DNA from: Aquabacterium sp.
GTDB lineage: Bacteria > Pseudomonadota > Gammaproteobacteria > Burkholderiales > Burkholderiaceae_C
Length of the DNA: 64,000 nucleotides
Assembly (NCBI RefSeq): GCF_029946005.1
Contig: NZ_JAQSDR010000008.1
Span: forward strand, 1 to 64,000
Reading direction: 5' to 3'
Shown here: positions 35,501-47,500 of the stretch, piece by piece
Numbering within the stretch: the first letter of the stretch is position 1
Layout: every line of letters starts with the position of its first letter
Notes under the pieces: model-generated
What the model was told of the DNA's origin: nothing
The model's input: the letters and a program-made list of their open reading frames with translations, nothing else
The model's database searches: none
Position numbers and translations under genes: made by a program

Positions 35501-38500
35501 CACCGGCTACGGCCTGTATGTGGACGACGGCGGCAGCGCCATCATCGGGGGCACGGCGGTGGGTGCCGGCAACCTGATCTCTGGCAACGATGGCGGCGGC
35601 ATTTACGTGGGCAGCACTGGCGGAGCCACCATTCAGGGCAACACCGTGGGCCTGAACGCGGCCGGCACGACGGCCCTGGGCAACACGGGCGTGGGCATTT
35701 ACCTGAACACCGGCAACGCTTCCACCGTGGGCGGCAACACGGCGGCCGCGCGCAACATCATCTCCGGCAACTCGACCTATGGCATCCAGGTGGTGTCCAG
35801 CCCCACGGGTGGCCACGTCATCAAAGGCAATTACATTGGCGTGGGCGCCGATGGCACCACCTTGCTGGGCAATGGCGCTGCGGGTGTTTACATCACCGGC
35901 AATAACACCACGGTGGGCGGGAAGGGCAGTGGCGACGGCAACATCATTGCCGGCAATGGCGGCGCCGGCATCGCCGTGGTGGGCGGCATCTACGACCTGT
36001 TCTACCGCAACTCGATCTACAGCAACACCGGCTTGGGCATCGACCTGAACAACGATGGTGTCACCTACAACGACTACAACGACGGTGATGGTGGTGCCAA
36101 CTACCTGAACAACTTCCCCGTGATCACCTCCGTGGTCACGAATGGAAGCAGCACGGTCATCTCTGGTTCGATTGACTGGTATACCCAGGCGCAGCCCATC
36201 TACATCGAGTTCTTCTCCAGCACCAGCAAGGATGCCAGTGGCCATGGCGAGGGCAAGACCTACCTCGGGTTTGCACAAGTCACCACCGATGCCACCACCG
36301 GCGACGCGACCTTTTCGCTCACCGTGACCGGGGTGAGCGTGGGCGACTGGATCACAGCAGTGGCCAACGTCGAAGGTGGTCCCATTGGGGCGTCTGAGTT
36401 CGCGATGGCCGTTCAGGCGGTGGCCCCGGCCAATGCGCCACGCGGCAAGGTCATCTGGAATGCCAATGACCGCTACTACCAAAGCTATGCGGACTGGGGC
36501 CCGTCGGGCTGGAGCGGTGTCGGCACCACCGGATTGAATCTCACTGACGACATCTCGATGATCGCGGCGGCCGAGGCACCTACGCGCAACGAGATCATCT
36601 TCATTGGCTCGGCCGATGTGTCTGGCAAGATTCTGGCGGCCATCTGGAATGGCAGCACCTGGTCATCGGTGCTGAGCTTGCCAGTGGCCAACCCCGGCGC
36701 CGCCGCCTCGCAATACGACAGCTTTGCCATCGTCTACGACAATGTCAGTGGCGATGCGATGCTGGTTTGGGACAACGGCAACACGGGCACCACCGGTCTG
36801 TCCTACGCAACCTGGAACGGCAGCACCTGGTCGTCCATTGGCACGATCACCGCGCCGGTCAGTGGCGAGCCCGTGCAGATGAAGCTGGTCTCCAACGCCG
36901 TCACACACGAGATGGTGCTGGCGGTGCAGACAGCGACGGCGTCCAACAACCAATACGCCCTGGTGTGGAACGGCAGCAGTTGGGGCAATGCGCAAACCCT
37001 GGGCACCAACACCAACGATCAGAAGTTCGAGATCAACGTGGCCTATGAGCAGCTCAGCGGCCGGGTCATGGTGGTGTACGACGCCTCGGCGTCGGATTCT
37101 TCCAGCGTGCAGTACCGCCTCTGGAACGGCACCAGTTGGTCCGCCGAATCCACGATCACCGCGCCAGCGGGTGTCACGGTGGCGTCAGACGTGTATTCAA
37201 CCGTGCTGGCCTCGGACGCCAAGAGCAACCGCATTGCCATCGCCGTGCAAGACGCGGCCGACGAAGTGTGGTTGTCGGTGTGGGATGGCAGCAGTTGGGG
37301 CAGTGGCCAATTGGCCACCGCCACCGGCACCGACATGATCGATCAGCACTCGGGCATGTCGGTGGCCTTTGAAAGCCAGTCCGGTGATTTGCTGGCGGCC
37401 TATGGCAAGCAGGCCACGGCCAATGTGTTCTACCGCACTTGGACCAGTGGGGGAGGTTGGTCCGCCGAGTTCACCGGTCCCTCTCTGGGCGGCACCGACA
37501 AGCCGCAGGTCCTCAAGCTGTTTGCCGACCCGTACACCAACACCATCATGATGGGTGTGCAGGACGATGCACAGGATTTGAACTTCGTGGCTTGGGACGG
37601 CAGTGCCTGGGGCACGGTCACCGAGCTGGATTCGGCCACCGGCCACACCTATCGCGAAAACTTCACCTACGTCTGGTACCAGAGCGCCCCAGCGATCCTG
37701 AACCTGGCTGGAGACACGCTGGCCTACACCGAAGACCAGGCTGCCACCGTGATTGACCAAGGCACAGCGGCCAGCGCGGTGCTGAGCAGTGGCTACGGCT
37801 ACAACGGCGGCAACCTGACCGTCTCATTCACGGCCGGCAGCGCCAATGCCGAAGATGTGCTGGGTGTGCGCAACCAGGGCGTGGGGGCGGGGCAGATTGG
37901 CGTGAGCGGGGCTAACATCAGCTATGCGGGCACGGTGATCGGGACCGTCACCGGCGGCACAGGTGGCACCAGCCTGGTGATCACCTTGAATGCCAATGCC
38001 ACGGACGCCGCGGTCAGTGCCTTGATCAGCAACATCACCTACCAGAACACCAACACCTCGGCACCCTCGACCACGAACCGCACGGTTCGCTATGTGCTGA
38101 CCAGTGCCACTGGCCTGGCCAGCCTGGACAACAACGTCACGGTCACCGTCACGGCGGTCAACGACGCGCCGGTCAACACCAAGCCCGGCGGGCAATCGAC
38201 CAACGAGGAGACCGCCCTGGTGTTCTCCTCGGGCAATGGCAACCTCATCTCGATCAGTGACGTGGATGCGGCCTCCGGCAGCATGCAGGTGACCTTGAGC
38301 GTGCTGCATGGCACCTTGACCTTGTCCGGCCTGACGGGCCTGAGCTTCACATCGGGTGACGGCACGGCCGATGGCAGCATGGTCTTCACCGGCACGGTCG
38401 CCAACATCAATGCCGCCTTAGCGGGCCTGAGCTACACCCCGACGAGCAATTACGCGGGCGCTGACACTTTGAGCATCGTCACCTCAGACCAGGGCAACAC

Positions 38501-41500
38501 CGGCACCGGGGGGCCGCTGACGGACTCGGACATGGTGGCGATCACCGTCAATTCGGTCAACGACGCGCCGGCGGGTGCCAGTACCACCATCACCACGCTG
38601 GAAGACACGGCCTACACCTTCACGGCGGCCGATTTTGGCTTCACCGATGCGAGCGACTCACCAGCCGACACCTTGGCAGGCGTGAAGATCACGACCTTGC
38701 CGGGCGCGGGCACCCTGACCTTGAACGGCGTGGCCGTGACCGCTGGCCAAGTGATCTCGGCGGCCAACATCAACTCGGGTTTGCTCGTGTTCACTCCCGC
38801 CGCCAATGCCAATGGCGCCGCCTACACCAGCTTCACCTTCCAGGTGCAAGACAACGGCGGCGCGGCCAATGGCGGGGTGGACCTGGATGCTTCGCCCAAC
38901 ACGATGACGGTCAACGTCACGGCCGTCAATGATGCGCCAGCGGGCACCAACAAGACGATCACCACCCTTGAGGACACGGCCTACACCTTCACTGCGGCCG
39001 ATTTTGGGTTCACCGATGCCAGCGACTCGCCCGCCAACACCTTGCTGGGCGTGAAGATCACGACCTTGCCGGGCGCGGGCAGCTTGACGCTCAATGGCGT
39101 GGCGGTGACGGCCGGGCAGGTGATCTCTTCCGCCAACATTGCCTCGGGCTTGCTCAAGTTCACGCCAGCGGCCAACGCCAATGGCGCGGGCTATGCCAGC
39201 TTCACCTTCCAGGTGCAGGACAACGGTGGCACGGCCAATGGCGGGGTGGACCTGGATGGATCACCCAACACGATGACGGTCAGCGTCACGGCCGTCAACG
39301 ACGCGCCAGCGGGCACCAACAAGACGGTGACCACCAACGAGGACACGGACTACACCTTCACGGCGGCCGATTTTGGGTTCACCGATGCGAGCGACTCGCC
39401 CGCCAACACTTTGTCGGGCGTGAAGATCACGGCCTTGCCCGGCGCGGGCAGCCTGACCCTGAATGGCGTGGCAGTGACGGTGGGCCAGGTGGTCTCAGTG
39501 GCCAACATCAACTCGGGCCTGCTCAAGTTCACCCCGGTGGCCAACGCCAATGGCACTGGCTATGCCAGCTTCACCTTCCAGGTGCAGGACAACGGCGGCA
39601 CGGCCAATGGCGGGGTGGACCTGGATGCCACGCCCCGCACCATGACGGTCGATGTCACGACGGTCAACGATGCGCCAGCGGGCACCAACAAGACGATCAC
39701 CACGCTTGAGGACACGGCTTACACCTTCACGGCGGCCGATTTTGGTTTCGCGGATGCCAGCGACTCGCCCGCCCACACCTTGTCGGGCGTGAAGATCACG
39801 ACCCTGCCGGTCGCGGGCAGCCTGACTTTGAACGGCGTGGCGGTGACGGCCGGCCAGGTGATCTCGGCGGCCAACATCGCCTCCGGGCTGCTGCTGTTCA
39901 CGCCAGCGGCCAATGGCAATGGCACGGGCTATGCCAGCTTCACCTTCCAGGTGCAAGACAGTGGTGGCACGGCCAATGGCGGGGTGGACCTGGACACCAC
40001 GCCCCGCACCATGACGGTCGACGTGACCGCAGTGAACGACGCGCCAACGGGCACCAACAAGACGGTGACCACCCTTGAGGACACGGCCTACACCTTCACG
40101 GTGGCCGACTTTGGTTTCACCGATGCCAGCGACTCGCCCGCCAACACCTTGCTGGGCGTGAAGATCACGACCTTGCCCGCTGCGGGCACCCTGACCCTGA
40201 GCGGCGTGGCGGTGACGGCCGGCCAGGTGGTCTCGTCGGCCAACATCGCCTCAGGCCTGCTCAAGTTCACCCCGGCGGCCAACGCCAATGGCACCGGCTA
40301 CGCCAGCTTCACCTTCCAGGTGCAGGACAATGGCGGCACGGCCAATGGCGGGGTGGACCTGGATGCCACGCCCCGCACCATGACGTTGGACGTCACGGTG
40401 GTGAACGACGCGCCAGCGGGCACCAACAAAACGATCACCACCCTTGAGGACGCGGCCTACACCTTCACGGCGGCCGATTTTGGTTTCACGGATGCCAGCG
40501 ACTCGCCCGCCAACACCTTGGCAGGCGTGAAGATCACGACCCTGCCGGGCGCGGGCAGCCTGACCTTGAACGGCGTGGCGGTGACGGCTGGCCAGGTGGT
40601 CTCGGTGGCCAACATCAATTCGGGCCTGCTGCGGTTCACGCCAGCGGCCAACGCCAAAGGCACGGGCTACGCCAGCTTCACCTTCCAGGTGCAAGACAAC
40701 GGCGGCACGGCCAATGGCGGGGTGGACCTGGATGGTTCTGCCAACACGATGACGGTCAACGTCACCACCGTCAACGACGCGCCGGCGGGCACCAACAAGA
40801 CGATCACCACCCTTGAGGACACGGCCTACACCTTCACGGCGGCCGATTTTGGATTCACTGACCCGAACGACTCGCCCGCCAACACCTTGTCAGGCGTGAG
40901 GATCACGACCTTGCCGGGCGCGGGCAGCCTGACCTTGAGCGGCGTGGCGGTGACGGCGGGCCAAGTGGTCACGGTGGCCAACATCAACTCGGGCCTGCTC
41001 AAATTCACGCCCGCGGCCAATGCCAATGGCACCGGCTACACCAGCTTCACCTTCCAGGTGCAGGACAACGGCGGCACGGCCAATGGCGGGGTGAACCAGG
41101 ATGCATCGCCCAACACGATGACGGTCAACGTCACGGCCGTCAACGACGCGCCAGCGGGCACCAACAAGACAGTGACCACCAACGAGGACGCCGACTACAC
41201 CTTCACGGCGGCCGATTTTGGGTTCACCGATGCCAGCGACTCGCCCGCCAACACCTTGCTGGGCGTGAAGATCACGACTCTGCCGGGCACGGGCAGCTTG
41301 ACGCTCAATGGCTTGGCGGTGACGGCCGGGCAGGTGGTCTCGGTGGCCAACATCAACTCGGGCCTGCTCAAGTTCGTGCCAGCGGCCAACGGCAATGGCG
41401 CGGGCTACGCCAGCTTCACCTTCCAGGTGCAGGACAACGGCGGCACGGCCAATGGCGGGGTTGACCTGGATGCGTCGCCCAACACCATGACGGTGGACGT

Positions 41501-44500
41501 CACGGCGGTCAATGATGCCCCCGCAGGCGCCAACAGAACCGTGACCACGTTGGAAAACACCGCCTATGTTTTCAGTTCGGCCGATTTTGGCTTCACCGAC
41601 GTCAGCGACTCGCCCGCCAATGCCTTGCTGGCCGTGAAGATCACGACCACTCCCGGCGCGGGCACCTTGACCCTCAATGGCTTGGTCGTCAATGCGGGTG
41701 ACTTCGTGTTGGCCAGTGACATCGCTGGCGGTCTGCTGGTGTTCACGCCGGCCGTCGGCGTCAGCGGCCAACCCTACGCTGACTTCACCTTCCAGGTGCA
41801 GGACAACGGTGGCACGGCCAATGGCGGCGTGGACCTCGATGCATCGGCCAACACGATGACGGTCAACGTCACCAGCGCGGTCAATCAAGCGCCACAAGGT
41901 TCAAACAACACGGTCACCGCGGCTGAGGACGTTGCCTACGTTTTCACCACCGCCGATTTCGGTTTCACGGACCTCAATGACACCCCGTCGAACCAACTTC
42001 TGGCCGTCAAGATCACCACCGTTCCCGGCGCGGGCTCTTTGATGCTGAACGGCGTGGCCGTCAGCGCAGGCGATTTTGTGATGGCAAGCGACATTGCCGC
42101 GGGTGGCCTGGTGTTCGTGCCTGGCAGCAATGCCAGCGGAACAGCCTATGCCAGCTTCAACTTCCAGGTGCAGGACGATGGCGGCACGGCCAGTGGTGGC
42201 GTAGACCTGGACGCCACACCCCGCACCATGACGGTCGATGTGACGGCCGTCAACGATGCACCCGTGGGGGCCGACAAAACGGTGACCACCAGCGAGGACG
42301 TTGCTTACACCTTCGGTGCCTCAGATTTTGGCTTTGCCGATCCGAGTGATGCACCCGGCAACGCCCTGCTGGCCGTGAAGATCACGACCTTGCCGGGCGC
42401 GGGCACCTTGACGCTGAACGGCGTGGCGGTCAACGCGGGCGATTTCATCCTGGCCAGTGACATCGCAACCGGCAAGCTGGTGTACATGCCTGGACTTGAC
42501 GGCAACGGCGCGGGCTATGCCAGCTTCACCTTCCAGGTGCAGGACGACGGCGGCACGGCCAACGGTGGGGTGAACCTGGATGGCACTCCTCGCACCCTGA
42601 CCGTGGACGTGACCTCGGTCAACGACGCCCCCGTGGGCACGGACAAAACCGTGACCACCATCGAAGACACGACCTACACCTTTGGCACGGCGGACTTCGG
42701 ATTTACTGACCTGAGCGATGCCCCCGGCAACGCATTGCAAGCCGTGAAGATCACGACCTTGCCGGGCGCGGGCAGCTTGACGCTGAACGGCGTGGCGGTC
42801 AGCGCAGGCGACTTCATCCTGGCCATCGACATCGCTGCCGGCAAGCTCGTGTACACACCCGGCGCCGATGGCAATGGCACAGCTTATGCCAGCTTCACCT
42901 TCCAGGTGCAGGACGATGGCGGCACGGCCAACGGTGGGGTGAACCTGGACGCCACGGCGCGCACGCTGACCGTGGACGTGAGCTCGGTCAACGACGTGCC
43001 CGTGGGCATCGACAGGACCGTGACCGCCCTCGAAGACACGGCCTACACCTTTGGCACCGCCGACTTTGGCTTCACCGACCCGAGCGATGCACCTGACAAC
43101 GCCTTGCAAGCCGTCAAGATCACGACCTTGCCAGGCGCGGGCACCTTGACGCTGAACGGTGTGGCGGTCAACGCGGGCGACTTCATCCTGGCCAGCGACA
43201 TCGCAACCGGCAAGCTGGTGTACACGCCAGGGCTTGACGGCAACGGCGCGGGCTACGCCAGCTTCACCTTCCAGGTGCAAGACGACGGCGGCACGGCCAA
43301 TGGCGGCGTGAACCTGGATGGCACGGCGCGCACGCTGACGATGGACGTCACCTCGGTCAACGACGCCCCGGTGGGCACCGACAAGACCGTGACCACCCTC
43401 GAAGACATGGCCTACACCTTCGCTGCCGCCGACTTTGGCTTTGCCGACCCGAGCGATGTGCCCGCCAACACCTTGCTGAGCGTGAAGATCACCACCTTGC
43501 CAGGCGCAGGCACCTTGACGCTGAACGGCGTGGCCGTCAACGCAGGCGATTTCATCCTGGCCAGCGACATCGCGGCGGGCAAGCTGGTGTACACACCAGG
43601 GGCCAATAGCAACGGCGCAAACCATGCCAACTTCACCTTCCAGGTGCAGGACGACGGCGGCACGGCCAACGGCGGGGTGAACCTGGATGGCACCCCCCGC
43701 ACGATGACCGTGGACGTCACCTCGGTCAACGACGCCCCGGTGGGCGCCGATAAAACGGTGATCACCAACGAAGACACGGCCTACACCTTCGGCACGGCGG
43801 ACTTTGGCTTTGCCGACCCGAGCGACTCACCCGGCAACGCCTTGTTGAGCGTGAAGATCACCACCTTGCCAGGCGCGGGTACCTTGACACTGAACGGCGT
43901 GGCCGTCAACGCGGGCGATTTCATCCTGGCCAGCGACATCGCGGCCGGCAAGCTGGTGTACACGCCAGGGCTTGACGGCCACGGCGCAGGCTACGCCAGC
44001 TTCACCTTCCAGGTGCAGGACAACGGCGGCACGGCCAACGGCGGGGTGAACCTGGACGGCACCCCCCGCACGATGACCGTGGATGTCACCTCGGTCAATG
44101 ACGCTCCCACGGGCGCCAGCACGACCATCACGACACTGGAAGACACGGCCTACACCTTTGGCACCGCAGACTTCGGCTTTGCCGACCCCAACGACACCCC
44201 CGCCAACACCTTGTTGAGTGTGAAGATCACCACCTTGCCAGGCGCGGGCAGCTTGATGCTGAACGGCGTGGCGGTCAATGCAGGCGATTTCATCCTGGCC
44301 AGCGACATCGCCGCCGGCAAGCTGGTGTACACGCCAGGGCTTGACGGCAACGGCGCGGGCTATGCCAGCTTCACCTTCCAGGTGCAGGACAACGGCGGCA
44401 CGGCCAACGGCGGGGTGAGCCTGGACGGCACGCCCCGCACGATGGCCATGAACGTGACCTCGGTCAACGACGCGCCCGCAGGGGCCAGCACGACGATCAC

Positions 44501-47500
44501 CACGCTGGAAGACACGGCCTACACCTTCGGCACCGCCGACTTTGGCTTTGCCGACCCGAGCGATGCACCCGGCAACGCATTGCAAGCCGTGAAGATCACG
44601 ACCTTGCCAGGCGCGGGCACCTTGACGCTGAACGGCGTGGCGGTCAACGCGGGCGATTTCATCCTAGCCAGCGACATCGCAACCGGCAAGCTGGTGTACA
44701 CGCCAGGGCTTGACGGCAACGGCGCGGGCTACGCCAGCTTCACTTTCCAGGTGCAAGACAACGGCGGCACGGCCAACGGTGGGGTGAACCTGGACGGCAC
44801 GGCGCGCACGCTGACCGTGGACGTGACCTCGGTCAACGACGCCCCGGTGGGCACGGACAAGACCGTGACCACCAACGAAGACACGGCCTACACCTTCGGT
44901 ACCGCCGACTTTGGCTTTGCCGACGCGAACGACTCGCCTGCCAACACCATGCTGGCCGTCAAGATCACGACCTTGCCAGGCGCGGGCACCTTGACGCTGA
45001 ACGGCGTGGCCGTCACGGCAGGCCAGACCATCTCGATGGCCAACATCACCTCGGGGCTGCTCAAGTTCACGCCGGCGGCCAATGCCAATGGCACCGGCTA
45101 CACCAGCTTCACCTTCCAGGTGCAGGACAACGGTGGCACGGCCCACGCTGGCACGGATCTGGATGGCACGCCTCGCACGATGACCGTGGACCTGACCTCG
45201 GTCAACGATGCCCCGGTGGGCGCCGATAAAACGGTGACCACCAACGAAGACACGGCCTACACCTTCGCTGCCGCCGATTTTGGCTTTGCCGATCTGAACG
45301 ACTCGCCCGCCAACACCTTGTTGACCGTGAAGATCACGACCTTGCCAGGCTCGGGCACCTTGTCGCTGAACGGCGTGGCCGTCAACGCCGGCGATTTCAT
45401 CCTGGCCAGCGACATCGCGGTCGGCAAGCTGGTGTACACATCCGGCGCCGATGGCCACGGTGCAGGCTACGCCAGCTTCATCTTCCAGGTGCAAGACAAC
45501 GGCGGCACGGCCAACGGTGGGGTGAACCTGGACGGCACGGCGCGCACGCTGACCGTGGACGTCACCTCGGTCAACGACGCCCCGTTGGGCACGGACAAGA
45601 CCGTGACCACCAATGAAGACACGGCTTATACCTTCGGCACCGCCGACTTTGGCTTTGCCGATCTGAACGACTCACCCGCCAACACCTTGTTGAGCGTGAA
45701 GATCAGCACCTTGCCAGGCATTGGCACCTTGACGCTGAACGGGGTGGCGGTCAACGCGGGCGATTTCATCCTGGCCAGCGACATCGCAGCCGGCAAGCTG
45801 GTGTACACATCCGGCGCCGATGGCCACGGTGCAGGCTACGCCAGCTTCACCTTCCAGGTGCAGGACAACGGCGGCACGGCCAACGGCGGGGTGAGCCTGG
45901 ACGGCACGCCCCGCACGATGGCCATGAACGTGACCTCGGTCAACGACGCGCCCGCAGGGGCCAGCACGACGATCACCACGCTGGAAGACACGGCCTACAC
46001 CTTCGGCACCGCCGATTTTGGTTTTGCCGACTCCAGCGATGCGCCCGGCAACACCATGCTGGCCGTGAAGATCACGACCTTGGCAGGCACAGGCACCTTG
46101 ACGCTGAACGGCGTGGCGGTCAACGCGGGCGACTTCATCCTGGCCAGCGACATCGCGGCCGGCAAGCTGGTCTACACACCCGGGGCTGATGGCCACGGCG
46201 CAGGCTATGCCAGCTTCACCTTCCAGGTGCAGGACAACGGCGGCACGGCCAACGGCGGGGTGAACCTGGATGGCGCCCCCCGCACGATGACCGTGGACGT
46301 CACCTCGGTCAACGACGCCCCGGTGGGCACGGACAAGACCGTGACCAGCAATGAAGACGCGATCTACACCTTCACGGCAGCGGATTTTGGCTTCACCGAC
46401 CCCAATGACTCGCCAGTCAACGCTTTGCTGAGTGTGAGGATCACCACCTTGCCCGGTGCGGGCAGCTTGACCCTGAACGGCGTGGCCGTCACCGCAGGCC
46501 AGACGATCTCGGTGGCCAACATCACCTCGGGTCTGCTCAAGTTCACGCCGGTGGCCAATGCCAGTGGCACGGCTTACGCCAGCTTCACCTTCCAGGTGCA
46601 GGACAACGGCGGCACAGCCAACGGCGGCGTGAACCTGGACGGCACGGCCCGGACCCTGACGGTCAACGTCAGCTCAGTCAATGACGCACCCACAGGCGCC
46701 AGCACGACGATCACGACACTGGAAGACACGGCATACACCTTCGGCACCGCCGACTTTGGGTTTGCCGATACGAACGACGCACCCGGCTACGTTTTACAAG
46801 CGGTGAAGATCACCACCTTGCCCGGCGCGGGCACTTTGACGTTGAACGGCGTGGCCATCAACGCGGGCGACTTCATCCTGGCCAGCGACATCGCGGCCGG
46901 CAAGCTGGTGTACACCCCCGGTGCCAATGGCCACGGCGCAGGCTATTCAAGCTTCACCTTCCAGGTGCAGGACAACGGCGGCACGGCCAACGGTGGCGTG
47001 AACCTGGATGGCACCCCCCGCACGATGACGATGGATGTGACCTCGCTCAACGACGCGCCGGTGGGGGCCGACCACACCGTGACCACCAATGAAGGCGTCA
47101 TCCACACCTTCACGGTGGCGGACTTTGGCTTCAACGATCTCCGCGATGCCCCTGGCAACGCCTTCTGGGCAGTCCGGATCACCACCTTGCCCGTGGCCGG
47201 CAACTTGACGTTGAATGGCGTGGCGGTCAACGCGGGCGACTGGGTGCAGGCCAGCGACATTGCCGCCGGCCAACTGATCTTCACCCCTGTCGCCGGCACC
47301 AGCGGATTGAGCTATGCCAGCTTCACCTTCCAGGTGCAGGACAACGGTGGCACGGCCTTGGGCGGCAGTGACACCGATGCCGTGGCCCGCACGATGTCCA
47401 TTTCGGTCGCATCGGCCTCTGTGCCGCAAGGGCCTGGTCCGACCAGTCCGGGCACCGGCACTGGCGCGGGTGGTGGTTCGAACACGGCCCCGGGCACATC

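Noticed and set aside
38600..47400. Many minus-strand frames over the giant 1 repeats, up to 434 codons
   Set aside because: Complement shadows of the 369-bp repeats. They have no conserved domains and no ribosome-binding sites, and they repeat with the same 369-bp period.
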